NCBI RefSeq assembly: GCF_029589435.1
Contig: NZ_JARRAG010000002.1
Span: 1,364,001-1,428,000, forward strand
Length of the DNA stretch: 64,000 bases
Origin: Paludisphaera mucosa
Lineage (GTDB): Bacteria; Planctomycetota; Planctomycetia; Isosphaerales; Isosphaeraceae
Direction of reading: 5' to 3'
Positions 35,690 through 44,984 of this stretch are shown here, in pieces (the first letter of the stretch is position 1; each line of letters opens with the position of its first letter). A model generated the notes under the pieces. The model ran no database searches. It worked only from the letters and a program-made list of their open reading frames with translations, and was not told the DNA's origin. The position numbers and the translations under genes were made by a program.

Positions 35690-36391
35690 TCAGGCCCCCG
35701 CTCCGCGTCGCCGCAATTCTTCGGCGATCGGCGCGAAGCGGCGGTCGCCGGGGAACTGGTCGAGCCATTCCAGCAACGTCTTGCCGTCGCGGACGGCCCT
35801 GGCGTTTCGGTCGGCCCCCGCGTCGAGGAGAATCCGAACGACGCCCAGGTGGCCGTGCCCCCCGGCGCAGAACAGCACGGACTGCCCGCGCGTGGTCATG
35901 GCGTCGACGTCCGCGCCGCGCCCCATCAGCAGCCGGACGATCTCGGCGTCGCCGTTCCGGGCCGCGTGGTGGATCGGCCGGTCGCCCCGGCCGTCGGCCG
36001 CGGCCGCCAGGTGCGGGTGCCTGTCGAGGAGCGATCGCACCCGGGCGGCGTTCGCGAGGAAGACCGCCGCGAGGAACTGACGCGACAGGTCGTCGGCGGG
36101 CCGGACGTGGGCGTCCAGCGCTCCGTACTGGATGAGCAGCGCGACGATCGACTTGTTGTCGGGGACCTCGCCGGCGTAGTGCATCGCGTCGCCGTCGTGG
36201 GCCGCCAGGTCGGCCCCGGCCTCGATGAGCAGCCGCACGACCGCCTCGCGCCGCCAGAGGCCCGCGTGGAAGATCGGCCGCCAGCCGTGCTCGTCGTCGG
36301 CGTCGACGACGCCGGGGTCGGCGGCGATCATCGCCCGCACGGCCTCGACGTCGCCCCGTCCGCACGCGTCATGGATCGATTCTTCCGCCAT
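35690..36391 (-). CDS. ankyrin-repeat protein
   Basis: A 233-residue protein made almost entirely of ankyrin repeats with no signal peptide: [80 protein letters not shown], each ending in GAD-type turns. About five to six repeats. Ankyrin stacks bind other proteins; partner unknown. ATG at 36391, 91 bases downstream of the SPFH gene on the same strand. Confidence 0.88.
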   Translation of the reverse strand: MAEESIHDACGRGDVEAVRAMIAADPGVVDADDEHGWRPIFHAGLWRREAVVRLLIEAGADLAAHDGDAMHYAGEVPDNKSIVALLIQYGALDAHVRPADDLSRQFLAAVFLANAARVRSLLDRHPHLAAAADGRGDRPIHHAARNGDAEIVRLLMGRGADVDAMTTRGQSVLFCAGGHGHLGVVRILLDAGADRNARAVRDGKTLLEWLDQFPGDRRFAPIAEELRRRGAGA

Positions 36392-36482
36392 GGCGTTTCC
36401 CCGTCCCGTCCGATTCGGAACCTCGCGGACAGGTCATCCTCGCATCGGGCGCCCTCCCCATGCCAGGGTTTTCCGGGGTCCG

Positions 36483-37385
36483 TCAACCCTTGCCGGCGTT
36501 GACGACCGGCTGGGTGCCGCGGTCGGAGCAGAGGACGACCAGCAGGTTGCCGACCAGGGTGGCCTTCTTGTCGTTGTCCAGCTCGACGATGTTCTGGTGC
36601 GAGAGCCGTTCCAGGGCCATCTCGACCATGCCCACGGCGCCCTCGACGATCATCTGCCGGGCGGCGATCACGGCGCTGGCCTGCTGGCGCTGGAGCATGG
36701 CGTGGGCGATCTCCTGGGCGTAGGCCAGGTGGCTGATCCGCGCCTCCAGGACCTGGACGCCCGCCTGCACGAGCCGCTCCTGGATCTCGACCTTGAGGTG
36801 CTCGGCGACCTCCTGCGTGTGGCTCCGCAGCGCGATCTCGCCCTCGACGTGGGGGTCGTAGGGATAGCTCAGCGCCAGGTTCCGCAGGGCGGCCTCGCTC
36901 TGGACGTGGACGAAGTCGTTGTAGTCGTCGACGTGGAAGAGGGCCTCGGCCGTGTCGACGACTCGCCAGACGACCACGGCGGCGATCTCGATCGGGTTGC
37001 CGGCCAGGTCGTTGACCTTCAGCCGCTCGCTCTCGAAGTTCCGCACCCGCAGCGAGATGGTCCGCTTGGTGAACAGCGGGTTGATCCACCGCAGCCCCGG
37101 CTCGCGGACCGTCCCGCGGTAGTCGCCGAAGAGCTGCAACACCTTGGCGTCGTTCGGGCCCACCGTGAACAGCCCGATCAGCCCGAAGAACAGGACGAGG
37201 CCCGCCAGGATGGCCGGGAGCACCCAGATGGGGTGCTCCGTCGCGATCGCCATGACCAGCATCAGCAGCCCGAACGCCAGGGCCCCGCCGAAATAGGGCA
37301 AGACGCTCATGCCCGTCCTCGGCACGATGTGCACGTCCCGCATCTGGATCGTCGGCTTCGTTGCGCTTCCCCAATCCGCTTCCAT
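36483..37385 (-). CDS. SPFH/Band 7 domain membrane protein
   Basis: A 300-residue protein of the SPFH (stomatin/prohibitin/flotillin/HflK-C) superfamily. Two hydrophobic helices at ~28-46 and ~53-73 ([34 protein letters not shown]) are followed by the SPFH core: [60 protein letters not shown], and then the coiled-coil helix with [20 protein letters not shown] and [18 protein letters not shown]. Such proteins form membrane microdomain scaffolds and often control proteases. Divergent from the gene at 37833. ATG at 37385. Confidence 0.92.
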   Translation of the reverse strand: MEADWGSATKPTIQMRDVHIVPRTGMSVLPYFGGALAFGLLMLVMAIATEHPIWVLPAILAGLVLFFGLIGLFTVGPNDAKVLQLFGDYRGTVREPGLRWINPLFTKRTISLRVRNFESERLKVNDLAGNPIEIAAVVVWRVVDTAEALFHVDDYNDFVHVQSEAALRNLALSYPYDPHVEGEIALRSHTQEVAEHLKVEIQERLVQAGVQVLEARISHLAYAQEIAHAMLQRQQASAVIAARQMIVEGAVGMVEMALERLSHQNIVELDNDKKATLVGNLLVVLCSDRGTQPVVNAGKG

Positions 37386-37832
37386 CGTCGGAATTCCTGT
37401 TCAAATCCAAGGTTGTGAGCGTCGTACCCGGACGAGTCTTCGCCGCGGCGGCCCCGGTATTGGCGACGACGGCCGGGCCGGATCGCGCTTTTCGTCGCCC
37501 AGGCTCGTGTAGCTTGAGGTTTGTCGTTCAAAACGGAACGCATCCACCGTGGGGCTAGGCGGGTTCGACCCGATCCGTACTTCGAGCCTGGCGGCCGCAC
37601 TCTGCAAGGTTCAAGAGGGTCCTGCCAAAAAATGACTGGCGTGTCTTCATTTTAACTGCTTTGGAAATGAAAACCGTTTCACAACGAAGCTTAAAGCAAT
37701 CAACGACCCGCGGAATGTTCCGAACGGGTGAAGAGTCGTGATTTTCATTGGCTGTGGAGGGGGGCCCGGACGATCTAGAAAACGTCCGCAATCCGCCCAA
37801 TCGATTTTAGGGGTTGTAGAGGAGGCTCGGCG
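37386..37832. other. AT-richer divergent intergenic region
   Basis: A 447-base gap between the SPFH gene (minus) and the 1,146-residue gene (plus). The part from about 37620 to 37800 is much AT-richer than the rest of the window (for example CATTTTAACTGC, CAACGAAGCTTAAAGCAATC). An 81-codon frame on the minus strand (37555-37800) is unlike any neighbour in composition and has no supported start, so I leave it uncalled. The plus-strand gene has GAGGAGG ahead of its ATG. Promoters for both genes must be here, but no clear boxes stand out. Confidence 0.5.
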
Positions 37833-40800
37833 ATGAGGAAGAACGTCCTTGGCGGCTTCGGCCCGGCGATAGTTCTGGCCGTTTTGATCGGGCCCACGGC
37901 CCGGGATGTCGGGGCCCAAAGCGCGCCGGGGCACTGGTTCGGGCATGATCAGGAAGTCGACTGCTCGAACATCCGCACGGTCGAGGAACTCGCCGCCCTC
38001 ATCGACAGGCTCGACAAGGAGTTGTTCCGCCACGGCAAGGTCGCGGTGAAGTCGCCCGACGTCTGGGGCCAGAACCGGATGACGAAGTATCGCTCCGAGT
38101 TCGAGAATCAAATGAAGGCCGAGGTCGACCAGTTCAGGCTGATGCTCCAGGCCTACCAGAGGCGTTCCGACGCGGCCGCGCTGACGTCGGCGACGACGAT
38201 CGCGGCGGCCGTGCAGCCCACGGCCCGCCCCGCCCGGGCCGGCGCCGCGGCGGACTCGCAGACGGTCACGAACACCATCCAGATCCCGGACACCCCCGGG
38301 ATCCCGGGCGGCCTGGTGGCCAACGCCAACACCCTGATCGGGACGTCGACCGGCCTGCTGACCGGCCCGGCCGGCTTCACGAACCTCGCCAACAACGCCG
38401 AGAACCGCGAGGGGATCGGCCTTGAGCCGACGATCGTGCTCGACCAGAAGGCCCGCTACCTGGACCACTTGTCCACCCTGCGCCGCAACAACCTGGGCGA
38501 CGACACGACCGACCTGCCGGGCTACGGCCTCTACCTTTTGCGGATGCCGGTCTCGCTGCTCCCGGGCGCGCAGTCGCAGAAGGGCAAGGGCGCCTCGGTC
38601 ACGCTCCAGGCCAAGTACGAGCCGACCGCCGACCTGCTCCCCGTCACCTTCCGCAGCGTCGTCATCCTCGACGCCTCGTTCCAGCTCAAGGACATGCTCA
38701 CGCGGGCGCTCCACGGGTCCGTCGACCTGACGCTGCCCAACCCGGCGACGACGAGCACGCCCGCTCCCAAGCCTGCTCCGAGCCGAGGATTCGCCCCGCA
38801 GGCTTTGGCCCCTCCTGCGATCGGCCAGGTCGGCAGCGGCTCCACCCCCTCTCAGGCCGCCATCTCGCCGACGGAGCTGCTCGACGTCTACGGCGGGTCG
38901 AATTTGGAGACCATCAAGAAGGAGTTGGAGCTGGATGAGAAGGACTGGTACCACCACGACCCGAGCGTCCTGAGTTGGCTGTTCGGCGAGTTCGCCACCG
39001 CCTACAACTTCTACCGCGACGGCGCCCGCCGCGGCGACCCGCTGTTCGACGCCGCCCAGGTCGACCGCCTCGGCGAGCTGGCGTTCCAGCGCCGCTACGC
39101 CGAGCTGAAGATCGAGCGGACGACGTTCCTCAAGGCCCTGATCCTCCGCCGGACGGGAACCGACCTGAACGACGTGAGCATTACCGAGGACGACGCGAAG
39201 TTCCAGGAAAAGCTCGACTCGATCGACGTGCTGACGTTCGGCCTGATGATCCAGATGTACTACCTCGACCGGCAGATCAAGTTCGACATGGAGGTGGTCT
39301 CCCGTCGCAAGGGGTGCGCCTGCGGCGAGCCCTGGGGGCTGTCGCTGTTCGAGCCCGACCCCTCCGAGGACGCCCGCAGCGCGTTCGGAGCCTACGTGGC
39401 GTGCAAGTGGCCGATCCACGTCTTCTCGCTCGACCCGGCCGTCGACCAGCAGAACGAGCTGGACCTGTTCAGCCGCCGAAGCGAGCTGCAGCTCGCCCTG
39501 GCCACGGCCGTCGCCAGCGGCCAGGTCAACTTCCAGAACGCGACGACCTACGCCCGACGGCTCGAGACCGACCTGGCGACGATCAACCTCAATCGGACGG
39601 CCGTCGGCTTCGGGGCCGGCGACACGACCTTCGGATGGCGGTTCTATCCCCGGATCCAGACGCCGCCGACGCAGAACAACGTCCAGCGCGCCGTGGGGCT
39701 GCTCTGGCGGGGCGGCCCGGACCTGAACTACGACCTGGCGAACCGCCGCATCGAGCCGGGCCCGCGCGAGTGCGTGGCCGTCGTGGTCGCCCCCAACTTC
39801 GTCCCGCAGCTCCGCCTCACCTCGGTCGCCAACTGGTTCGACCTGAACGGGCACCACATGAGCCAGACGATGGAGACCACCGACATGGTCCGCATGGGCC
39901 GGAAGCTCCAGGCCGCGCGGATGGCGATGGACCGGATCTGCGACGCCCAGACCTACCCCGCCGACCAGATGCAGATGCTGGCCGACCGCCTCGACCAGCT
40001 CGAGGCCCTGCTGCCGATGCGGACGCACCGGGTGACGCTCCCGTTCGAGGGCGACCTGACGGCCTCGGAGATCTTCTCGTCGTCGAACGCCGGGCTGGCC
40101 CCCAAGCTGCTGACCTGGTACGGCGAGCCCCAGCAGAACGGCGGGCCGTCGTCGATCTTCATCGTGGGGACCGGCTTCAGCATCCACGAGCTGAAGGCCG
40201 TCGCCGGCGGCGTGCTGGTGGGCGACGTCGAGCTGCTCAGCCGCAACGTCCTGCGGATTGCGATCCCGGCCGAGGCCCGGATGATCAAGACGAAGGCCGA
40301 CTTCGACGGCAAGCCCCGGCTGGTGATCGACGTCCACGTGGCCACGCCCAACGGCGTCTCGAACCACCTGCTCATCGAGGCGGATCCCGCGGCGTCGGCC
40401 GCCCCGGCGGCCGCCGAGCCCAAGTCGGCCTACACCGTCAGCGCCAAGACGCCCACGCTCGCCATCGACTACAACCTGATCAAGGACGGGAACGGTCGGT
40501 TCGTCGCCCGCTACGGCCGCCCGAGCCCCGGGACGCCCAACATCAAGATCAACTGGAACGCCCCGACCGGCGCCGCGCCCAAGCAGGTGCTCCTGACGCT
40601 GCTGGCGCACCACAGGGGGGGCCGCATCCAAATCCCGCTTTCCGATCCCCTCACACTGACGGCCAGCGGCGGCGCCTATGAGATCACGGAGCGGGACCGG
40701 GGCGTGATCGCCGCCGCGTACGTCGACCAGCTCGAAGGGCTCGACTACTTCGTCCCCGAGGCGAATCCCCTCCCGGCCTTGAAGATGGATCAGGTGCTGA

Positions 40801-41273
40801 TCACGCCGATTCTCCCGGGCGACACGCACGACGTGGTCCAGCTGGAGGCGGAGGGCGCCCTGACGATCAGCCCGAACCTGGTGCCGGATCTCCCGGTCGA
40901 CGCAGGGGCCACGGGCCAGGGCCAGGTCGCGCCCGCCCTCTCGCCGACGCCGGCGGGCGTCGAAGACGTGCCCCCCCCGCCCAGGCCCGAGCCCAACCCG
41001 GCCTCGGGACCGGGCGGCGGGGGGGCGGCGACCGACCTGTCGCCGATCCCGCCAGGCGCCTCCGCCGCCCCCAGGATCCCGCGGCCGATCGCGGCCGCCG
41101 CGCGACGCGACTCCTCGGTGAAGCCGACCGCCGCGCCCGCCTCCGGGTCGGCACCGGTCCGGCCCCCGGCGATCGACGCGCCCGCGCGGAAGCCGGAAGG
41201 CAAGACCACCGTCGTCGCGCCGGCCGCCGAGCGGACCTCGGTGCTCGCAAGAATCGGCCTCCGTCGGCGTTGA
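37833..41273 (+). CDS. large secreted protein of unknown function
   Basis: A 1,146-residue exported protein: signal peptide at ~1-29 (GFGPAIVLAVLIGPTARDVG). The mature N-terminal part has amphipathic helices (TVEELAALIDRLDKELF, YRSEFENQMKAEVDQFRLML), then LEPTIVLDQKARYLDHLSTL and an outer-membrane-like beta-rich stretch (GYGLYLLRMPVSLLPG). A CAC motif (RRKGCACGEPWG) follows. Around residues 765-810 is a short region like an IPT/TIG Ig-fold (SSIFIVGTGFSIHELKAVAG). The last ~130 residues are a Pro/Ala-rich tail ending in basic residues. I do not recognise a family for the whole chain. GAGGAGG precedes the ATG at 37833. Confidence 0.85.
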   Translation: MRKNVLGGFGPAIVLAVLIGPTARDVGAQSAPGHWFGHDQEVDCSNIRTVEELAALIDRLDKELFRHGKVAVKSPDVWGQNRMTKYRSEFENQMKAEVDQFRLMLQAYQRRSDAAALTSATTIAAAVQPTARPARAGAAADSQTVTNTIQIPDTPGIPGGLVANANTLIGTSTGLLTGPAGFTNLANNAENREGIGLEPTIVLDQKARYLDHLSTLRRNNLGDDTTDLPGYGLYLLRMPVSLLPGAQSQKGKGASVTLQAKYEPTADLLPVTFRSVVILDASFQLKDMLTRALHGSVDLTLPNPATTSTPAPKPAPSRGFAPQALAPPAIGQVGSGSTPSQAAISPTELLDVYGGSNLETIKKELELDEKDWYHHDPSVLSWLFGEFATAYNFYRDGARRGDPLFDAAQVDRLGELAFQRRYAELKIERTTFLKALILRRTGTDLNDVSITEDDAKFQEKLDSIDVLTFGLMIQMYYLDRQIKFDMEVVSRRKGCACGEPWGLSLFEPDPSEDARSAFGAYVACKWPIHVFSLDPAVDQQNELDLFSRRSELQLALATAVASGQVNFQNATTYARRLETDLATINLNRTAVGFGAGDTTFGWRFYPRIQTPPTQNNVQRAVGLLWRGGPDLNYDLANRRIEPGPRECVAVVVAPNFVPQLRLTSVANWFDLNGHHMSQTMETTDMVRMGRKLQAARMAMDRICDAQTYPADQMQMLADRLDQLEALLPMRTHRVTLPFEGDLTASEIFSSSNAGLAPKLLTWYGEPQQNGGPSSIFIVGTGFSIHELKAVAGGVLVGDVELLSRNVLRIAIPAEARMIKTKADFDGKPRLVIDVHVATPNGVSNHLLIEADPAASAAPAAAEPKSAYTVSAKTPTLAIDYNLIKDGNGRFVARYGRPSPGTPNIKINWNAPTGAAPKQVLLTLLAHHRGGRIQIPLSDPLTLTASGGAYEITERDRGVIAAAYVDQLEGLDYFVPEANPLPALKMDQVLITPILPGDTHDVVQLEAEGALTISPNLVPDLPVDAGATGQGQVAPALSPTPAGVEDVPPPPRPEPNPASGPGGGGAATDLSPIPPGASAAPRIPRPIAAAARRDSSVKPTAAPASGSAPVRPPAIDAPARKPEGKTTVVAPAAERTSVLARIGLRRR

Positions 41274-41595
41274 GCCGGCACGGTCCCTGAGCATCGCCCC
41301 CGCAAGCCGCCCTCGCGGCCGTCTCTCTCCGCGGTGATCGGCACGCTCTCCGCTTCAAGGCGGGGGGATCCGGTCCTCCGGGGCATCGACGGCCGCCTCG
41401 GCGGCTTGCATCGATTCAAGGCCGTGAGGAGGGACCGCCCGGAATCGACGTCGGCGGACCGCGGAGGATTTGCATGGAAGGCTTCAGGCGGTGAAAGTAG
41501 GGAGGCCGGCGGCGGCATCGAGGGATGGATCGAGCGAGACCGTCGCCAGGCCGCCGTCGCCGACATGACGCCCGGCCTGCCGGGGGAGGACTCCA
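41274..41595. other. intergenic region with no feature seen
   Basis: A 322-base gap between two plus-strand genes. Composition is GC-rich like the genes, but no frame shows coding bias, and no hairpin with a T-run or promoter pair could be supported. A Shine-Dalgarno-like GGGGGAGGAC lies just before the ATG at 41596. Confidence 0.4.
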
Positions 41596-42852
41596 ATGGG
41601 TCGATCGGTCCTCAGCACCATGATCCTGATCCCTCTCCTGGGCTGCTCGCCGGCAGGCCCCGCCGCGCGGGCCGAGGACGCCCCGGCGCGGCCGAAGATT
41701 CTCGTGCACGTCATGCCCTGGTTCGAGTCGAAGGCGGTGAGCGGGCGCTGGGGGTGGCACTGGACCATGGGGCGGTTCGATCCCGAGCGGCTCGACGCCG
41801 CGGGCCGGCGCGAGATCGCCTCGCACGTCCATCCGCTGATCGGACCCTACGACTCGGCCGACCCGGACGTGCTGGAATACCAGACGCTGCTGATGAAGGT
41901 CGCGGGGATCGACGGCGCGATCGCCGACTGGTACGGCGGCGAGGACGTCAACGACTACGCCATGATCCATCGCCGGACCGGAGCCCTGTTCGACGCGCTC
42001 GGACGACGCGGCCTGGGCTTCGCCGTCTGCTACGAGGATCGGGTGCTGAAGGCGATGGCCGAGAAGGGGGGCTGGACGCCCGCGCAGGCCGTCGAGCACG
42101 CGCGGACGCACCTCGAAACGTGCGCCGCCGACTGGTTCCGGCGGCCCGGCTACGCCACGCTCGACGGCCGGCCGCTGCTCCTGGTCTTCGGGCCCGACTA
42201 CCTGACGGTGCCGCAATGGGATGCGGCCTTCCGGGGCCTGTCGCCGGCCCCGGCCTTCTTCACGCTCCACGAGCGCAAGCCGCCCGCCCTGGGGGCGTTC
42301 GCCTGGCCGCCGATGTGGGCGTCGAAGGACGGCGTGCTGGGCGACGAGGCCCTCGACGCCTACCTCGACCGCTTCGCCAAGCAGGACGGCCCCAGGATCC
42401 CGGCCGCCTTCCCCGGCTTCCACGACATTTACGCTCAGGCCGGCGTGCAGCCTTCGCACGGATTCCTCGACGCCCGCGACGGCGCGACCTTCCGCCGCAC
42501 GCTCGACGGGGCGCTGCGTTCCGGGACCCCGTACGTCCAGCTCGTCACCTGGAACGACTACGGCGAGGGGACCGCGATCGAGCCCACGCGCGAGGCCGGA
42601 TATCGCGAGCTGGAGACGCTCCAGGGGGCCCGCCGCAAGCTCCCCGGCGAGCCCTTCGCCTACCGGCCCGCCGACCTGCGGCTCCCCGCGCGGATCTACG
42701 GGCTTCGCAAGCGACTGCCCGCCGCGGACCCGGCCCGCAAGAACCTCGACGCCGCGGCCGACGCCCTCTCGGCCGGCGACGCCGCCGGGGCCGCGCGACG
42801 GATCGCCGAGGCGGAAGCCGCCGCCGCTCACACGACCGGCCGCAGCGGGTAG
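41596..42852 (+). CDS. GH71/GH99-like glycoside hydrolase
   Basis: A 418-residue exported protein. The N-terminus has a lipobox-like LIPLLGC (Cys at ~17) so it may be a lipoprotein. The barrel shows KILVHVMPWFESKAVSGRWG, WHWTMG, GIDGAIADWYGGEDVNDYAM and the family-typical ending VQLVTWNDYGEGTAIEPT. The related GH99/GH71 families contain endo-alpha-mannosidases and alpha-1,3-glucanases; several planctomycete and Bacteroidetes relatives are uncharacterised. The Trp/Asp/Glu-rich motif supports an active enzyme, but substrate is open. ATG at 41596 with GGAGGAC upstream. The 3' end overlaps the convergent DUF2071 gene by 25 bases. Confidence 0.8.
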   Translation: MGRSVLSTMILIPLLGCSPAGPAARAEDAPARPKILVHVMPWFESKAVSGRWGWHWTMGRFDPERLDAAGRREIASHVHPLIGPYDSADPDVLEYQTLLMKVAGIDGAIADWYGGEDVNDYAMIHRRTGALFDALGRRGLGFAVCYEDRVLKAMAEKGGWTPAQAVEHARTHLETCAADWFRRPGYATLDGRPLLLVFGPDYLTVPQWDAAFRGLSPAPAFFTLHERKPPALGAFAWPPMWASKDGVLGDEALDAYLDRFAKQDGPRIPAAFPGFHDIYAQAGVQPSHGFLDARDGATFRRTLDGALRSGTPYVQLVTWNDYGEGTAIEPTREAGYRELETLQGARRKLPGEPFAYRPADLRLPARIYGLRKRLPAADPARKNLDAAADALSAGDAAGAARRIAEAEAAAAHTTGRSG

Positions 42853-43571
42853 ATGCGGACGCGGACCTCGCTCGCGTAGTGCGCGAGCGGGGCGACGTCG
42901 GCCGGGCGCGGCAGGCCCGCGGCGGCGACGAGCGACTCTTCGAGCCGCAGCACGCGCGCCGGCTGGAGCGGATAGGGCTCGTGGTGGACGCGGCCCGAGA
43001 ACAGGCGGCCGCGGTGCGTCGCATAGAGGACGTAGCGCTCGGCCAGGAAATGTTCGAGCGATCCGGGGGCCGACGCGCCGGGCGTCCCTTCGGGTCGATA
43101 GGCCAGATCGCAGCCGGCGGGGGTCGGCCCCGGCCAGAGGCGGTCGGAACGGTAGGCGATCTCGTCGGCCCCGCGCGTCAGGCTCATCCGCGCGAAGTGG
43201 TACGGCAGGCTCCAGAACCGCCGCGCGACCCGCACGGCCAGCGCGTTCGCGGCGTCGAGGCTGAAGAACCAGACGCCGGGGTCGCGGCCCTCAAGGTGGA
43301 CGTACGTGCGGACGTTGACCTCGTGGAACCGCGACGTCCCCGGGACCGCCGGGGCCCAGGAATAGCGGATGCCGGTCATCGTGAACGGCACCAGCCCGAC
43401 GTAGGCGACGCCGTCGTGGGCGTCGATCTCCAGCGCGTCGGGGATCAGCGGCCGGACCGCCTCGACCGGGACCGGCCAGTGCAGGAAGAGCAGCTCCGCC
43501 CAGCGCTGACGCATGGCCGTGCGGCCGTCGGGACGGAGCGTCGGGGCGATGCGGTCGATTTCGTGCGGCAT
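42828..43571 (-). CDS. DUF2071 (YqjF-like) protein
   Basis: A 247-residue protein of the DUF2071 family. Signature stretches: RQRWAELLFLHWPVPVEAVR, LIPDALEIDAHDGVAYVGLV, PFTMTGIRYSWAPAVPGT, FHEVNVRTYVHLEGRDPGVW, FFSLDAANALAVRVARRFWS and LPYHFARM. The family is related in fold to acetoacetate decarboxylases, with unknown substrate. I chose the ATG at 43571; a longer frame reaches into non-coding DNA. Cytosolic, no signal. Confidence 0.9.
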   Translation of the reverse strand: MPHEIDRIAPTLRPDGRTAMRQRWAELLFLHWPVPVEAVRPLIPDALEIDAHDGVAYVGLVPFTMTGIRYSWAPAVPGTSRFHEVNVRTYVHLEGRDPGVWFFSLDAANALAVRVARRFWSLPYHFARMSLTRGADEIAYRSDRLWPGPTPAGCDLAYRPEGTPGASAPGSLEHFLAERYVLYATHRGRLFSGRVHHEPYPLQPARVLRLEESLVAAAGLPRPADVAPLAHYASEVRVRIYPLRPVV

Positions 43572-43597
43572 GGGTCGACCCTTCCTACCGCCGCGGC

Positions 43598-43702
43598 GGG
43601 CGAGGCCGAGTCTATCGGGCCCTCGCGAGCGAAGGAAGGGCCTACGTCGACCAGCACGGCGTGCGGATCGCCCCGCCGGCCGCCCCCGACGCCGGCGACT
43701 GA
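43598..43702 (+). pseudogene. possible coding remnant (C-terminal fragment)
   Basis: The plus-strand frame ending at the TGA at 43700-43702 reads RVYRALASEGRAYVDQHGVR then IAPPAAPDAGD, with codon usage like the neighbouring genes, but there is no start, no ribosome site and no room for a full gene between two minus-strand genes. It could be the tail of a lost gene. The evidence is short and weak. Confidence 0.25.
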
Positions 43703-43744
43703 CGCGATCCGGAGAGGCCCCGGCGCGGTCGACCGAACCGGGGG

Positions 43745-44356
43745 TCACCGTGGTTCGATCCCGCCCGGGGAGTCGCCCCCCCGGGGGCGGGCGGCGGCGA
43801 CGTCGCGGGCCAGCTCGGCGACGCGAAGCTCGTTCTCCAGGAGGGCGACCTGGGTCTCGAGGGCGGTGCGGCGGGACCGTTCGACGATCAGGCCGCCGCC
43901 GAGGGCGATCAGGATGACGGCGGCGACGCCGAGCATCCCCATGGCCGCGCGGGGGTCGTCCAGCGACCGGGCGACCTCGAACGCCGCGAGGGCGAGGCCG
44001 CAGGTCAGGGCCGCGGCGAGCCCCTGGAAGATCCGGTCGGCGAGCCAGGTCGCGCGGCCGCGGACCAGGACGTACAGCGACCAGGCGCCGATCACCAGCA
44101 GGCCGACGACGCTCACCGCCTGGAGGGCGACGAACTCCGGGGGGTCGCCGGTCTCGCCCGCGAGCAGCCGCCGGCCGAGCGCGAAGGACAGCCCGAAGTT
44201 CAGCGGCAGCCCCATCCAGCCCAGGGCCTGCTGCATCGGCGTGAGCCGTCGCTCGCGGAGCGCGAGCTTCCCCTCCTCGAAGCGGCGTCGCAGCTCGTCG
44301 TCCTGGGGCTCGACCTGGATCAGGCGATCGCCCAGGGTCACGTCATCGGGGCTCAT
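43745..44356 (-). CDS. four-helix membrane protein, partner of the adjacent ECF sigma factor
   Basis: A 203-residue integral membrane protein. After a charged N-terminal ~40 residues (DRLIQVEPQDDELRRRFEEG) come about four membrane helices: QALGWMGLPLNFGLSFALG, LQAVSVVGLLVIGAWSLYVL, IFQGLAAALTCGLALAAF and MGMLGVAAVILIALGGGLIV. A C-terminal amphipathic coiled coil follows (ALETQVALLENELRVAELAR). The gene overlaps the 3' end of the ECF sigma gene by 14 bases, so it is translationally coupled. A cytosolic N-terminal segment plus membrane part is the layout of an anti-sigma factor; no ZAS cysteine motif is present, so the role is inferred. Confidence 0.72.
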   Translation of the reverse strand: MSPDDVTLGDRLIQVEPQDDELRRRFEEGKLALRERRLTPMQQALGWMGLPLNFGLSFALGRRLLAGETGDPPEFVALQAVSVVGLLVIGAWSLYVLVRGRATWLADRIFQGLAAALTCGLALAAFEVARSLDDPRAAMGMLGVAAVILIALGGGLIVERSRRTALETQVALLENELRVAELARDVAAARPRGGDSPGGIEPR

Positions 44357-44918
44357 GGATCCGGCCTCCTTCGGGCTCGTGGGATTCGAGGGCGCGTCGC
44401 AAGAGTCGCCGGGCGTGATGGAGCCGGGACTTGATGGTCCCGACGGGCGCCCCGACCACCTCGGCGATCTCGCGCAGGGGCATCTGTTCCAGGAAATGCA
44501 GGGCGACGACCTCGCGATGAGGCAGGCTCAGGATCGCGAGCGCGGCGTGGACGGCCTCGGCGTCGTCCGGGTCGGGCGTCCAGGACGTGTCGACCAGGTC
44601 GTCGGGGTCGACGTCCTCGACGGATCCCCGGCGGGCGGACTCGGCGCGGAGGTGGCTCGCGGCCTGGTTCCGCGCCACGCGGTAGAGCCAGGCGCGCAGG
44701 GCCTTCGGCTCCTCCAGCCGCGACAGGTCGCGGAAGGCGGCCAGCCAGGTGCGCTGGAGCGCGTCCCAGGCGTCGGCCTCCTGGGGGACCAGGCGTCGGA
44801 GGTAGTAGAGGAGCCGGGGCTCCCACCGCCGCATCAGCTCGTCGAACGCCGACGCGTCGCCGAGGCGATGCTTCAGGACCAGGATCTCGTCGCGCAGGGA
44901 TCGGGGGTCGGGCGTCAT
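44343..44918 (-). CDS. ECF RNA polymerase sigma factor
   Basis: A 191-residue sigma factor of normal ECF length. Region 2: FDELMRRWEPRLLYYLRRLV, DAWDALQRTWLAAFRDLSRL, ALRAWLYRVARNQAASHLR. Region 4: LPHREVVALHFLEQMPLREI, AEVVGAPVGTIKSRLHHARR. The start ATG at 44918 has GAGGTCACC upstream; an upstream in-frame ATG (44960) is less likely. The coupled downstream membrane protein is the candidate regulator. Confidence 0.92.
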   Translation of the reverse strand: MTPDPRSLRDEILVLKHRLGDASAFDELMRRWEPRLLYYLRRLVPQEADAWDALQRTWLAAFRDLSRLEEPKALRAWLYRVARNQAASHLRAESARRGSVEDVDPDDLVDTSWTPDPDDAEAVHAALAILSLPHREVVALHFLEQMPLREIAEVVGAPVGTIKSRLHHARRLLRRALESHEPEGGRIHEPR

Positions 44919-44984
44919 GGTGACCTCGTCGCGACGGGGTCGAAGGCCCGTCTGTATCAAGGTCGCGGCCCGGGGGCGGCGGGT

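Noticed and set aside
37555-37800. An 81-codon minus-strand frame in the AT-rich gap
   Set aside because: No ribosome site, no family resemblance and atypical composition; probably chance.
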